Shown here one piece after another: positions 26,548 through 35,969 of a stretch of 59,665 bases of DNA. Within the stretch, counting starts at the first letter, position 1. Each line of letters begins with the position of its first letter. Origin of the DNA: Bacteroidales bacterium (GTDB lineage: Bacteria > Bacteroidota > Bacteroidia > Bacteroidales > JAIOZK01); assembly GCA_021738625.1 (NCBI GenBank), contig JAIPBS010000025.1:1-59665 (forward strand), given 5' to 3'. The notes beneath the pieces were generated by a model. The model was not told where the DNA came from. It saw only the letters and a list, made by a program, of their open reading frames with translations, and did not search any database. The position numbers and the translations under genes were made by a program.

Positions 26548-28200
26548 TTAATACATTCCGGGCATTCCGCCGCCCATTCCTCCGGGAGGCATGGCGCCGC
26601 CGGCGCCGCCGTCGTCTTTATCATCTTTATGTTCAACCAGCACGCATTCTGTTGTCAGCAGCATACCGGCGATAGAAGCGGCATTTTCGAGCGCCACACG
26701 TGTAACTTTCGTGGGATCGATCACGCCCGATTCGTAAAGGTTTTCGTATTTCTCTGTGTGGGCGTTGAATCCAAAGTCATCCTTGCCTTCTCTCACTTTT
26801 TGCACAACCAGTGATCCTTCAACGCCTGCGTTTTCAACGATTTGACGAAGGGGCTCTTCAAGTGCCCGCTTCACGATTGCAATTCCGATCTCTTCATCCT
26901 CGTTTTCAGCTTCTACCTTATCCATTTCAGCGATTGCTCTGATAAAAGCTACACCACCGCCGGGAACAATGCCTTCTTCAATGGCAGCGCGCGTTGCATT
27001 CAAAGCATCTTCGAAGCGGTCTTTGCGTTCTTTCATTTCCACCTCGCTGGCAGCTCCAACGTAAATAACAGCTACACCGCCTGCAAGTTTGGCAAGGCGT
27101 TCCTGCAGTTTTTCTTTGTCATAATCGGATGTGGTGGTTTCGATCTGTTTCTTGATCTGGTTAACGCGTCCGTCGATATCTTCTTTTTTGCCTTTTCCGC
27201 TGACGATGGTTGTGTTTTCTTTGTCAACCGTGATTTTTTCGGCTTCACCAAGCATATCAACAGAAGTATCTTCCAGTTTGAATCCTTTTTCTTCTGAGAT
27301 TACGGTTCCGCCTGTCAGTACGGCGATATCTTCCAGCATTTCTTTTCTTCTGTCGCCAAAACCAGGAGCTTTCACTGCAACCACTTTAAGTCCGCCTCTC
27401 AGTTTATTCACAACCAGGGTTGCAAGGGCTTCTGTTTCGACATCTTCAGCGATGATCAGCATAGGCCTTCCGCTTTGTGCAACTTTTTCAAGTATGGGAA
27501 GCAGGTCTTTCATCACAGAGATCTTCTTGTCGTGAATGAGGATATAAGGACTCTCGTACACGGCTTCCATCTTTTCCGTATCCGTTACGAAGTATGGAGA
27601 AATATAACCCCTGTCGAACTGCATACCTTCAACCACGTCCACATAGGTTTCGATACCTTTGGCTTCTTCCACTGTGATCACGCCTTCTTTTTTCACTTTG
27701 CCCATTGCTTCGGCAATCAGTTTGCCTATCTGAGCTTCGTTATTGGCAGATACGGTAGCAACCTGCTCGATTTTTTCTGTGCTGTCGCCAATTTGTTTGG
27801 TTTGTGTTTTGAGTGATTCTACAACCCCTTTAACAGCTTTATCAATACCTCTTTTCAGGTCCATGGGGTTGGCTCCGGCGGTAACGTTTTTGAGGCCGGT
27901 AGTGAAGATCGACTGAGCCAAAACGGTAGCGGTGGTTGTACCGTCGCCTGCCACGTCGTTGGTTTTGGAGGCGACTTCTTTCACCATCTGAGCGCCCATG
28001 TTTTCTGTAGGTTCTTTCAATTCGATTTCCTTGGCCACAGTAACCCCGTCTTTGGTGATGGTGGGTGTGCCAAATGATTTGTCGATGATCACGTTACGGC
28101 CTCTGGGACCGAGTGTCACCTTAACAGCGTTCGACAATGCGTCAACGCCTTTTTTTAGCCCGTCTCTGGCTTTGATATCAAAAATAATGTCTTTTGCCAT
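26548..28200 (-). CDS. groEL: Chaperonin GroEL (Hsp60)
   Basis: 550 residues, normal length. It starts [20 protein letters not shown] and has the nucleotide motif [31 protein letters not shown] in the apical/intermediate region, and the typical Gly-Met tail [11 protein letters not shown]. It assembles with GroES into the ATP-driven folding chamber in the cytoplasm. It lies 42 bp downstream of groES in the usual order and is followed by a terminator. Confidence 0.98.
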   Translation of the reverse strand: MAKDIIFDIKARDGLKKGVDALSNAVKVTLGPRGRNVIIDKSFGTPTITKDGVTVAKEIELKEPTENMGAQMVKEVASKTNDVAGDGTTTATVLAQSIFTTGLKNVTAGANPMDLKRGIDKAVKGVVESLKTQTKQIGDSTEKIEQVATVSANNEAQIGKLIAEAMGKVKKEGVITVEEAKGIETYVDVVEGMQFDRGYISPYFVTDTEKMEAVYESPYILIHDKKISVMKDLLPILEKVAQSGRPMLIIAEDVETEALATLVVNKLRGGLKVVAVKAPGFGDRRKEMLEDIAVLTGGTVISEEKGFKLEDTSVDMLGEAEKITVDKENTTIVSGKGKKEDIDGRVNQIKKQIETTTSDYDKEKLQERLAKLAGGVAVIYVGAASEVEMKERKDRFEDALNATRAAIEEGIVPGGGVAFIRAIAEMDKVEAENEDEEIGIAIVKRALEEPLRQIVENAGVEGSLVVQKVREGKDDFGFNAHTEKYENLYESGVIDPTKVTRVALENAASIAGMLLTTECVLVEHKDDKDDGGAGGAMPPGGMGGGMPGMY

Positions 28201-28242
28201 GTTTATAAGATTTTTTGATTATTAACTATTGAATGAGTTTCT

Positions 28243-28521
28243 TTAAATGATTGCGACAATGTCGGATTCTTTCATGATCAGGTAATCATTTCCTTCAATG
28301 GTGATTTCTGTTCCGGCATACTTGCCATACAGCACAACATCACCTTCTTTCACTGTCAGTGGTTCATCTTTTTTGCCGGGTCCAACGGCAACAACAGTGC
28401 CTTTTTGCGGTTTTTCCTTGGCGGTATCAGGAATGATGATGCCACCGGATGTTTTCTCTTCTGCCTGCGAAGGTTCGATAAGAACCCTGTCAGCTAACGG
28501 TTTAATGTTAAGCTTTCCCAT
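28243..28521 (-). CDS. groES: Co-chaperonin GroES (Hsp10)
   Basis: 92 residues from ATG 28521 ([17 protein letters not shown]). An in-frame start at 28599 would add 26 residues unlike any GroES. The mobile loop [19 protein letters not shown] and the core [11 protein letters not shown] and [11 protein letters not shown] are all present. It caps the GroEL ring. No inverted-repeat CIRCE element was found upstream. Confidence 0.97.
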   Translation of the reverse strand: MGKLNIKPLADRVLIEPSQAEEKTSGGIIIPDTAKEKPQKGTVVAVGPGKKDEPLTVKEGDVVLYGKYAGTEITIEGNDYLIMKESDIVAII

Positions 28522-28610
28522 TTTCTTTATTATTTTGGTTAAACAATTTAAAAAAGTTATCTGTTGATCATACGGCCCTCTTTTCACATTTTGTGCCAAA
28601 GCCCATAAAT

Positions 28611-28643
28611 AAAAAAAATGTCAGAATGCAATGACATTCTGAC
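28611..28643 (-). terminator. Rho-independent terminator after secG
   Basis: On the reverse strand a perfect 10-bp stem TGTCAGAATG/CATTCTGACA (loop of 6) is followed by eight T residues, 29 bp after the secG stop. It insulates secG from groES-groEL. Confidence 0.85.
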
Positions 28644-28671
28644 ACCTGAAATTTTTTTAACAAGGATGTTA

Positions 28672-29031
28672 TTAATTCTCCTGAGGCTGAGAAGGCAGCT
28701 GCTCTTGTCCGGGGGGCATGGTGAAGTTTGGATCAACCGCTGGGGACGATTGCTGTGCCTCTTCGCTGATGGCCGACTGTTTTACCTGCTCGCCGGCCTG
28801 CCTTCGTGGAATCACAAAGCTTGTGGATAGGCTCAGCACAAGCAAAAAGATGGCCAGGGTCCAGGTCGATTTCTCAAGAAAATCGGCCGTTTTCCGTACG
28901 CCCATAAATTGATTGGAACCTGAGAAATTTGACGCCAGTCCGCCGCCTTTGCTGTTCTGTACAAGAACCACAAGGATCAGCAAAATACAAGTGATCAAGA
29001 TCAAAACCGATATTAAAATATATCCACCCAT
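28672..29031 (-). CDS. secG: Preprotein translocase subunit SecG
   Basis: 119 residues with two transmembrane segments (about 3-22 and 52-72) around the conserved loop VVLVQNSKGGGLASNFSGSN. A Gln/Pro-rich tail follows. It is the small accessory subunit of the SecYEG channel in the inner membrane. It ends an apparent operon sigma-54 activator - lptE - TPR protein - secG. Confidence 0.93.
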   Translation of the reverse strand: MGGYILISVLILITCILLILVVLVQNSKGGGLASNFSGSNQFMGVRKTADFLEKSTWTLAIFLLVLSLSTSFVIPRRQAGEQVKQSAISEEAQQSSPAVDPNFTMPPGQEQLPSQPQEN

Positions 29032-29042
29032 GTTGCTAGTTG

Positions 29043-29846
29043 TTAATCAGATTTTTCTATATTTTTTTCCAAAATTTTAATTTGGCCTGCAAAGTAACTA
29101 CTTTTTTCCGGAAATTTCAAGATTAATTTGTTGAAAATATTTATGGCCTTTTTATAATGCCCCTGATCCTGATATATTTTTGCCAGGGTTTCGCTCACGA
29201 TGTCTTCTTCATCCACGATGCTTTTGCGTGCACTCAAATCGGAATCGTAGAACTTTTGTTTTTTTGCTTTGATACTGGGTTTTTCCTTGATGAACTTATC
29301 GATTAAATCCCCGTGTTTTTTTAGGTTGGACGATTTCTTCAGGCTGGGCTCCTGATCTTCAGCTTGCACTTGCTTTGCTCTACTGCCTTCTTTTTTTTCT
29401 GATTTTTTGATCTCGGCAAGCCTGCTTTCAATGATCTTTTTTAGTTTTAAAAGTTTTTGTTCTTCATCGGGAAGACCGGCCATTTCATCAGGGCTGAAAT
29501 CAATAAAGGGCGCACCCTCCATGCGGGCTTTCTTTTCCGCCTGCTCTTCCTGAGCCGCTTTTTGGGGTTCAGGCAATTTATGGCTTTTTTTCTGTTCCTT
29601 CTCCCGCACTTCCGAAAGAAAGTCGATATGCGCTTTTAGTTTCTTCCTGTCGGTTGCATAAGCTGATGCTTTTCTCAATATGTTGTCGAAGCGCACGTCA
29701 TTTATTCTGAACAGATTAATGGCAAAAAGAAGTTCAGCCGACTGACAGAAAGGGAAATCACCGGCCAGTTTTTCAATCGCCTTGAGGCTTTGTTGATCAA
29801 GAGCCTCGGGTTTATTAATAAATTCTATGAATTCGTTTTTATTCAT
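29043..29846 (-). CDS. Hypothetical protein with C-terminal TPR
   Basis: 267 residues, no signal peptide. The N-terminal ~95 residues are helical (FINKPEALDQQSLKAIEKLA ... RINDVRFDNILRKASAYATD). The middle (about 95-195) is a Lys/Glu-rich, probably disordered or coiled stretch. Residues about 215-260 form a tetratricopeptide hairpin (LAKIYQDQGHYKKAINIFNK). This family regularly sits between lptE and secG in Bacteroidota as far as I recall. Function unknown, probably cytoplasmic. It starts 5 bp after the lptE stop. Confidence 0.75.
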   Translation of the reverse strand: MNKNEFIEFINKPEALDQQSLKAIEKLAGDFPFCQSAELLFAINLFRINDVRFDNILRKASAYATDRKKLKAHIDFLSEVREKEQKKSHKLPEPQKAAQEEQAEKKARMEGAPFIDFSPDEMAGLPDEEQKLLKLKKIIESRLAEIKKSEKKEGSRAKQVQAEDQEPSLKKSSNLKKHGDLIDKFIKEKPSIKAKKQKFYDSDLSARKSIVDEEDIVSETLAKIYQDQGHYKKAINIFNKLILKFPEKSSYFAGQIKILEKNIEKSD

Positions 29847-29851
29847 ATTGC

Positions 29852-30358
29852 TTACCAGTTAACCACGGCTTTATTAAAAATGTCGTCTACCAGCATTTCA
29901 TTGATCTGGGCAATCAGATTTGTTTTAACGGTGGCCAGGTCTTCACTGCTTTCATAATCCTCATATCTTGAAAAGCCGGATTCAAAACTTTTTTCTTCTT
30001 CAAAGGTATTGACATAAACCACATTCACGCTGATTGTTAGTCTGTTCAATGCGGCTGTTTGATCTCCTGTGATGGCCACAGGTGTAACTTTATATTCCCT
30101 GATCTCTCCTGAGACACGGAGGTCGCCGTTTTTAGGTACCAGATCGAGGTTGGTTTGTGAAACAAATTTATCTCGCAATGCAGTCGTAAAATCCTGACTG
30201 AGCGTGGGTTCAATAATGTCTGCATTGTTCGGAAAATAACTGATGGATATGGTGTTAGCTTCCGGGGGTATGGAGGCTCCCGTAAAGGAATAAACACCAC
30301 AGCCTGTAAAAAACAGGGCAAGCAGGAAAAGCAAAAAGTTTATGCGGTGTGTTTTCAT
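29852..30358 (-). CDS. lptE: LptE-family outer-membrane lipoprotein
   Basis: About 168 residues from ATG 30358, 7 bp after the sigma-54 activator stop. A start at 30463 would place 35 hydrophilic residues before the signal. The lipoprotein signal is RINFLLFLLALFFTGC with the lipidated Cys at 20. The mature start GVYSFTGASIPPEANTISI and the later DLRVSGEIREYKVTPVA match the Bacteroidota LptE family (plug of the LptD LPS translocon). The inferred role is delivery of LPS to the outer membrane. LptD is not in the window. Confidence 0.85.
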   Translation of the reverse strand: MKTHRINFLLFLLALFFTGCGVYSFTGASIPPEANTISISYFPNNADIIEPTLSQDFTTALRDKFVSQTNLDLVPKNGDLRVSGEIREYKVTPVAITGDQTAALNRLTISVNVVYVNTFEEEKSFESGFSRYEDYESSEDLATVKTNLIAQINEMLVDDIFNKAVVNW

Positions 30359-30365
30359 TGCCTGC

Positions 30366-31598
30366 CTATTTGATGTTATATTCCTTGATTTTTCTGTACA
30401 ATGTTCTTTCGGAAATTCCGAGTTCTTTGGCTGCATCCTTTCGTTTTCCGTGATGCTTTTCAAGGGCTTTCTTAATGAGGTCGATCTCTTTTTTGCGCAA
30501 GGAAAGCGATTCTTCGATCACCTCCGGTTGCTGGTAGTGATTTTCTTCCTCTTGCTGGTTGTTTTCTTCGTCGATTTCAATCTGGTCAAGCTGATCCTGT
30601 AGGTTATCCGTTCCGGTATAAAGTTCATCGATGATCCGGGTTTGATTTTTTTGGAGATCTTGTGATACGCCGCCCGATTTGACAATGTCTGACACGATTC
30701 TTTTCAGATCGCTGATATCTTTTTTCATATCAAACAGAACTTTGTATAAAAGTTCTCTTTCCGATATTTTCCCTTCTGATTCCTGTTTTTTATACAGCAC
30801 GGGAAGGTCTTTTCCGGAAGAGGCCGGAAGGTATTTACGCATGGTCTCAGCGTTAACCTCTCGCTCTTCCTCAATGATCGACATTTGTTCGGCCAGGTTT
30901 TTCAATTGCCTCACATTGCCCTGCCATCTGTAATTGATCATGATTTCCATGGCTTCTTCGTCCAATCTGAGGGGGGGCATGTGATAGCGTTCAGCAAAGT
31001 CGAGGGCAAATTTTCTGAATAATAAGATTATATCTTCTTTTCTGTCGCGCAGGGGAGGTATATTGATCGGTACGGTGTTCAAACGGTAAAATAAGTCCTG
31101 CCTGAATTTTCCTTCCTGTATGGCTTCTGCGATATTGACATTGGTTGCTACCACCACCCTGACGTCGGTTTTGATCACCTTTGAAGATCCGACTTTGAGA
31201 AACTCTCCCGATTCAAGCACACGCAACAACCTAACCTGGGTCGACAGCGGCAACTCGGCAACTTCGTCCAGAAAAATGGTTCCTCCGTTGACTACTTCAA
31301 AATATCCTTTCCTTGACTCGTGCGCACCGGTGAAGGAGCCTTTTTCGTGTCCGAACAATTCGGAGTCGATGGTACCTTCGGGTATGGCGCCACAGTTAAC
31401 GGCTATGTACGGTCCGTGTTTGCGTGCGCTAAGCTGATGTATGATCTTGGGAAAAACCTCCTTGCCCGTTCCGCTTTCCCCGGTAATCAATACGGTGATG
31501 TCGGTAGGGGCCACCTGACGCGCAATGTCGATGGCCTGGTTAAGTAAGCTGGAATTTCCTATGATTCCGAAACGTTGTTTGATTGCCTGAATATCCAT
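30366..31598 (-). CDS. Sigma-54-dependent transcriptional activator (AAA+ with Fis-type HTH)
   Basis: 410 residues. The AAA+ domain begins almost at the N-terminus: Walker A GESGTGKE (about 39-46), the sigma-54-contact loop GSFTGA (normally GAFTGA), the Walker B region GGTIFLDEVAELP, and LRDRKEDIILLFRKF. A Gln/Glu-rich linker (about 335-370) precedes a Fis-type helix-turn-helix at the C-terminus (KDAAKELGISERTLYRKIKE). There is no receiver, GAF or PAS domain, so activity must be controlled in some other way. It heads the operon with lptE, the TPR gene and secG, which hints at control of envelope functions. That link is inference. Confidence 0.92.
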   Translation of the reverse strand: MDIQAIKQRFGIIGNSSLLNQAIDIARQVAPTDITVLITGESGTGKEVFPKIIHQLSARKHGPYIAVNCGAIPEGTIDSELFGHEKGSFTGAHESRKGYFEVVNGGTIFLDEVAELPLSTQVRLLRVLESGEFLKVGSSKVIKTDVRVVVATNVNIAEAIQEGKFRQDLFYRLNTVPINIPPLRDRKEDIILLFRKFALDFAERYHMPPLRLDEEAMEIMINYRWQGNVRQLKNLAEQMSIIEEEREVNAETMRKYLPASSGKDLPVLYKKQESEGKISERELLYKVLFDMKKDISDLKRIVSDIVKSGGVSQDLQKNQTRIIDELYTGTDNLQDQLDQIEIDEENNQQEEENHYQQPEVIEESLSLRKKEIDLIKKALEKHHGKRKDAAKELGISERTLYRKIKEYNIK

Positions 31599-31715
31599 CC
31601 TGCTTTCTGTTTCCTCCTGTATTTTGTAAAAATGACAACGTAAAATTACTGATTTTTGTTTGATTGTCCAACCGAAACCTTGCTTATATCATACGTAAAG
31701 ATTTGACAGACAATA

Positions 31716-31746
31716 AAAAAACCCGGACCAAACAGCCCGGGTTTTT
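31716..31746 (-). terminator. Rho-independent terminator after the nucleotide-sugar dehydrogenase gene
   Basis: On the reverse strand AAAACCCGGG ... CCGGGTTTTTTT with a loop of about 8, beginning 16 bp after the stop. Confidence 0.85.
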
Positions 31747-31761
31747 GAAGGTTGTATGTGT

Positions 31762-33417
31762 TTATTTGTTGTTTTTTACTTCTTTTTTGATTCGTTGTAT
31801 GTGACCTCTTCCCAGGGCTTTCACTTCGCACCCCAGCTCAAAATATCTCCTGATTGTATCATCAGGTAGGATACCGAAACAGTCAATCACCGCCAGAGTT
31901 TGCCCGGCCCATTTAACAACATCATCGGGTGAAAGATCGAGGTATTGTTCATGTGGAACGGCGAATATCACTGCCTCCATGCCATTAAGTGCCTTTGGCA
32001 GGTCTTTTTGAACACCAATCTCTTGTAGATGTTCCTGGTTCCTGAAAAACCTTCCCCATGACAATCCGGGAGCGGGATAGGTATCCTGCGACTCCAGTTC
32101 GTACCAGTGTTCTACATAGGGATCATGTACCGATATTTCTGCCCCCATTTCGCTCAACTTGCGAACAACCATTTCACTGCCGCTGTAGCGTGTATCTCCC
32201 ACATCCTGCCGGTAGCTTGCGCCGCAGATCAGTACATCGGCGCCTGCAATGTAGCGTGCCATATTTCTCAGCGCGTCCCTGGTGAGTTCAGTCACATGCA
32301 ATGAGCGGGTGTCGTTAATATCGATGGCCGTGGGCGTGATTTTAAATACATCCTCTCCATCATTGAAACCGAGAATATGCTTGTAGGACCAATATCCCAG
32401 TCCTCCGTCCTTCGGCAGGCAATAGCCCCCGATACCCGGGCCGGGAAAGATCATATTGCTGTGCGTGGGGCGCATCTTGATGGCATTTATAACTTTAATG
32501 ATATCTACCCCATTGCGTTCTGCAAACAGGCTCCATTCGTTCAGGTAAGCCAGAATTGTGGCCCGGTACGAATTTTCTACAATCTTTGTGGTTTCACTTT
32601 CGATGGGACGGTCCATTACCGTAAGCGGGAATTCTTTGGTGTTAAGCACCTGGTGTAAAAATTTCTCAACCCTGTTGCGAGCTTCTTCCGTGCAGCCTGC
32701 GCAAACGCGCCAGAAATCCCTGATGCTGGAAACATATTCCTTGCCAGGCATCACCCGTTCAAAACTATGGGCAAGCAGTGGAACAGCCTCCATGCCTCTG
32801 TTCTTAAATGCTTTTTTCAGGATAGGCCATGCAACGAATTCCGTTGTTCCGGGAGCGACGGTTGTTTCAATCAAAACCAGGCAATCTTCCTTGATTTTCA
32901 TTCCGATGGTTTTCATGGTAGCTTCCAGCGCTGCCATATCGGCTTCGCCGTTTTTCATATTGCCCAGTTCATTTTTGGTATAGTCGCATTGCACGTCAAC
33001 GATCACGCAATCGGCAAATTTGAGACAGTCGTTGTTGTAGGTGGCCATCAAAGTTTTGTCATCTTTAACGCACCGACTGATGAGTTCATCCACTTCGGGA
33101 TCCTCGGCTTTGACTGGGGAAACACCCCTGTTCAACAATGGAATTTTCCAGTAACTCCTGATGCTGGGCCTCTGGCAGCCGATTACAAATTTGGTCGGCT
33201 TGCCTTGCTCATCCCGGGTATCTGCCACAATTGCGGCCATCACTGCCCCAACAAAGCCGACGCCCATCACCACCACAATTTCTTTGCCTTCTTCCCGGGC
33301 TTTGTTCACCCTGGATTCAACCTGCCTGAGTTCTTCTTCAAAGGCGCTTTTCTCAGGGATTGCAAATTTTTCTCCATCAGGGCTGATGGAATACTTCAAT
33401 TCTTCGTTTGTTTTCAT
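31762..33417 (-). CDS. Nucleotide-sugar (UDP-sugar/GDP-mannose family) 6-dehydrogenase
   Basis: 551 residues, longer than the usual 420-450. NAD-binding VVMGVGFVGAVMAAIVADT begins near residue 47. The middle domain has ETTVAPGTTEFV and FERVMPG. The catalytic Cys lies in GIGGYCLPKDGG. The C-terminal UDP-binding domain starts near VLICGASYRQDVGDTRYSGS. It oxidises a nucleotide sugar to its uronic acid in two NAD steps, feeding surface polysaccharide synthesis. The exact sugar cannot be told. The extra length is in the N-terminal ~45 residues and in insertions of the NAD domain (RPSIRSYWKIPLLNRG). It lies 35 bp after pheT and may share its transcript, ending at a terminator. Confidence 0.88.
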   Translation of the reverse strand: MKTNEELKYSISPDGEKFAIPEKSAFEEELRQVESRVNKAREEGKEIVVVMGVGFVGAVMAAIVADTRDEQGKPTKFVIGCQRPSIRSYWKIPLLNRGVSPVKAEDPEVDELISRCVKDDKTLMATYNNDCLKFADCVIVDVQCDYTKNELGNMKNGEADMAALEATMKTIGMKIKEDCLVLIETTVAPGTTEFVAWPILKKAFKNRGMEAVPLLAHSFERVMPGKEYVSSIRDFWRVCAGCTEEARNRVEKFLHQVLNTKEFPLTVMDRPIESETTKIVENSYRATILAYLNEWSLFAERNGVDIIKVINAIKMRPTHSNMIFPGPGIGGYCLPKDGGLGYWSYKHILGFNDGEDVFKITPTAIDINDTRSLHVTELTRDALRNMARYIAGADVLICGASYRQDVGDTRYSGSEMVVRKLSEMGAEISVHDPYVEHWYELESQDTYPAPGLSWGRFFRNQEHLQEIGVQKDLPKALNGMEAVIFAVPHEQYLDLSPDDVVKWAGQTLAVIDCFGILPDDTIRRYFELGCEVKALGRGHIQRIKKEVKNNK

Positions 33418-33452
33418 AAAGGTTGGTCGTTTGTTAATTATATGGTTTTGAT

Positions 33453-35912
33453 CTATTTCCTGATTACCGCCCCGAGCTCTTTTTTGAGTGCCCGGATCAG
33501 CCGATCCATTGTTTTATCAATGACTTTATCGGTCAGGGTTTTGTCGGGATTCTGGAGCATGAAACTCACGGCATAGGATTTCTTGCCCGCTTCAATATTT
33601 TCGCCTTCGTATACATCGAATAAATTAACCGATTTCAGCAGTTTTTTCTCTGTTTTTCGGGCGATCTCTTCAATCTGCTTGTATGAAACAGCTTTATCGA
33701 TAAGAAGGGCCAAATCTCTTCTTGCTGCCGGATATTTTGGGATTTCGTTATAGCCCGCTTCGCTATCCAGTAGTTTTTGTAAAAGTGTATCCCAGTTGAT
33801 ATCGGCATAGTACACCTCATTGCCGATGTCGAAATACTTAAGATAGGATTTGTTTGCCTTTCCTATTGAAGCAAAGGGTTGATTGCCTATTTTATAGGTT
33901 AACCCGAAGTCAAAGTCTTTTGTTGCTTCTTCTTCACTGCTCAGATTCTGCTCGTCAATACCCAGCTTTTTGAAAATATTTTCAACGTATGCTTTTAACA
34001 AGAAAACATCAACCTTTTCATCTTCGGTTGCCCAGCTCTCCGGTTGTTTTCTGCCTGTAACAATTATGCTCAGATGCCTTTGTTCGTGGTAGGCGCTCAA
34101 AGCATCATCAGAATTTGCATTGTATTTTTTATAGGTCTTGCCGAACTCATAAAGTTTCAGGTCGTTGGCTTTTCGGTTTTGATTATATGCAACTGTTTCC
34201 AGGGCATCAAACAGCATGTTTTGACGCATGATATCCAGGTCCTTGCTGATGGGATTCAGGATCACCACATTGTTTTCTGACTTATCCGTTTTGCTTAACT
34301 TAACATAATCGGAATTGCTTAGTGAATTGTTCATCATCTCGTGAAATCCGTTTGCTGTCAGGTAATCCGAAACGAGATTTTGGATGCGACCGGCATCGGG
34401 CTTTTTCCTGAATGACAAAGCCGATTTCAGTTGTTCGGACAATTCGATATTGTCATATCCGTATATGCGCAGGATTTCTTCGATCACATCGGCTTCCCTT
34501 GTTACATCAGCCCTGAATGGTGGAACTGAAACCCGAAGTCCTTCTTTGGTTTGGTCGAGAATGCCGATTTCCAGGTCTTTCAAAATACTTTTGATCTCTT
34601 CCCTGTTGATATGCTTACCGATCAAGCGATTGATGTTGCGGTATTTAACATCGAATTCAAAATTCAGGATGGGCTCAGGATAAACATCCACCAATTTGGA
34701 AGTGATCTTTCCTCCCGTGGTTTCCCTGATCAACATGGCCGCTCTTTTCAAAGCATTCACCGTATTGTTCGGATCTGTTCCCCGCTCGAAACGGAAAGAT
34801 GCATCGGTTTGCAGCCCATGATATTTCGCTGTTTTCCGGATAGTCTTGGGGTCAAAATATGCGCTTTCAAGGAAAATGTTTTTGGTGCTTTCCGTTACGC
34901 CCGAATGGGCTCCACCAAACACACCGGCAATGCACATGCCTTCTTTGGCATCGCAGATCATCAGATCGCCGGAAGTGAGTTCTCTTTCTTCTTCATCAAG
35001 TGTGATAAATTTTGTTTTATCCGGAAGCTTTTTCACCACTACTTTGTTATCGGTTATTTTATCCGCATCATATGCATGTAGCGGTTGACCATATTCAAGC
35101 ATCACGAAATTCGTGATGTCCACAATGTTGTTGATCGGACGTATGCCAACAGCGTTCAGATAATTTTTAATCCAGTTGGGTGAATCCCCAACCTGAATAT
35201 CCGATATGCTGATGCCGGAAAACCTCGGGCAGGCTTTGGCATCCTCGATGATAACATCCACCGGATGTGACTGATTGTCGATGTTGAACCCGCTCAGGTC
35301 GGGGAGATTCAGCTTGAGGTTGCGGGATTTGTTTTGTTGGTTCAAAGCGGCCACCAGGTCCCTGGCCGTCCCGATATGCGAGATAGCGTCCATGCGGTTG
35401 GGGGTAAGCCCAATCTCATAAACGTAATCTTGCTTTACATCAAAATATTCTTTGGCAGGCGTTCCCGGTACCGCATCTTTATCAAGCACCATGATTCCTT
35501 CGTGAGAAGTACCCAGTCCGACTTCATCTTCCGCGCATATCATGCCTTCGGACTTTTGGCCGCGGATTTTTGCTTTTTTAATTTTGAGTGATTTGTCGCC
35601 CATGAAAAGCTCCGCACCTATCGTAGCGACAACAACTTTTTGTCCGGATTCCACGTTTGGTGCGCCGCAAACGATTGAGAGAGGTTCATCCGAACCGATA
35701 TTCACTTTTGTCAGGCAAAGCTTATCGGCATCAGGGTGATCATTTTTTTCAAGCACTTCGCCAATCACGATGCCTTCCATTCCTCCTTTAACTGTTTCGA
35801 TCTTTTCGAAGCCCTCAACTTCAAGTCCTGTTTTTGTCAGGATTTCTGATACTTTTTCAGGATTGATGTCAAGTTTGATATAATTCTTTAGCCAGGAATA
35901 AGAAATCTTCAT
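33453..35912 (-). CDS. pheT: Phenylalanyl-tRNA synthetase beta subunit
   Basis: 819 residues, full length. Domains in order are an N-terminal segment MKISYSWLKNYIKLDI, a tRNA-binding OB domain (GEVLEKNDHPDADKLCLTKV, about 49-150), the B3/B4 editing domain (PNRMDAISHIGTARDLVAAL onward), B5 (about 410-480), the synthetase-like core, and the anticodon-binding FDX-ACB domain at the end (YPAARRDLALLIDKAVSY). It forms the alpha2beta2 enzyme charging tRNA-Phe. pheS is not adjacent. A TACTTTTG -7 element lies 32 bp upstream. Confidence 0.97.
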   Translation of the reverse strand: MKISYSWLKNYIKLDINPEKVSEILTKTGLEVEGFEKIETVKGGMEGIVIGEVLEKNDHPDADKLCLTKVNIGSDEPLSIVCGAPNVESGQKVVVATIGAELFMGDKSLKIKKAKIRGQKSEGMICAEDEVGLGTSHEGIMVLDKDAVPGTPAKEYFDVKQDYVYEIGLTPNRMDAISHIGTARDLVAALNQQNKSRNLKLNLPDLSGFNIDNQSHPVDVIIEDAKACPRFSGISISDIQVGDSPNWIKNYLNAVGIRPINNIVDITNFVMLEYGQPLHAYDADKITDNKVVVKKLPDKTKFITLDEEERELTSGDLMICDAKEGMCIAGVFGGAHSGVTESTKNIFLESAYFDPKTIRKTAKYHGLQTDASFRFERGTDPNNTVNALKRAAMLIRETTGGKITSKLVDVYPEPILNFEFDVKYRNINRLIGKHINREEIKSILKDLEIGILDQTKEGLRVSVPPFRADVTREADVIEEILRIYGYDNIELSEQLKSALSFRKKPDAGRIQNLVSDYLTANGFHEMMNNSLSNSDYVKLSKTDKSENNVVILNPISKDLDIMRQNMLFDALETVAYNQNRKANDLKLYEFGKTYKKYNANSDDALSAYHEQRHLSIIVTGRKQPESWATEDEKVDVFLLKAYVENIFKKLGIDEQNLSSEEEATKDFDFGLTYKIGNQPFASIGKANKSYLKYFDIGNEVYYADINWDTLLQKLLDSEAGYNEIPKYPAARRDLALLIDKAVSYKQIEEIARKTEKKLLKSVNLFDVYEGENIEAGKKSYAVSFMLQNPDKTLTDKVIDKTMDRLIRALKKELGAVIRK

Positions 35913-35943
35913 GGGGCAAAACGAATGTTTAAAATTTAAGAGG

Positions 35944-35951
35944 CAAAAGTA
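35944..35951 (-). promoter_or_regulatory. -7 promoter element (TACTTTTG) for pheT
   Basis: Exact TAnnTTTG match on the reverse strand, 31 bp upstream of the pheT ATG, in the gap after recG. Confidence 0.5.
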
Positions 35952-35969
35952 ATGAATATAATCTATTTT

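Noticed and set aside
28588..28606. Sigma-54 (-24/-12) promoter for groES
   Set aside because: The reverse strand reads TTTGGCACAAAATGTG, which matches the -24 TGGCAC but not the -12 TTGC. No TAnnTTTG or CIRCE element was found there either, so the groES promoter is left unassigned.
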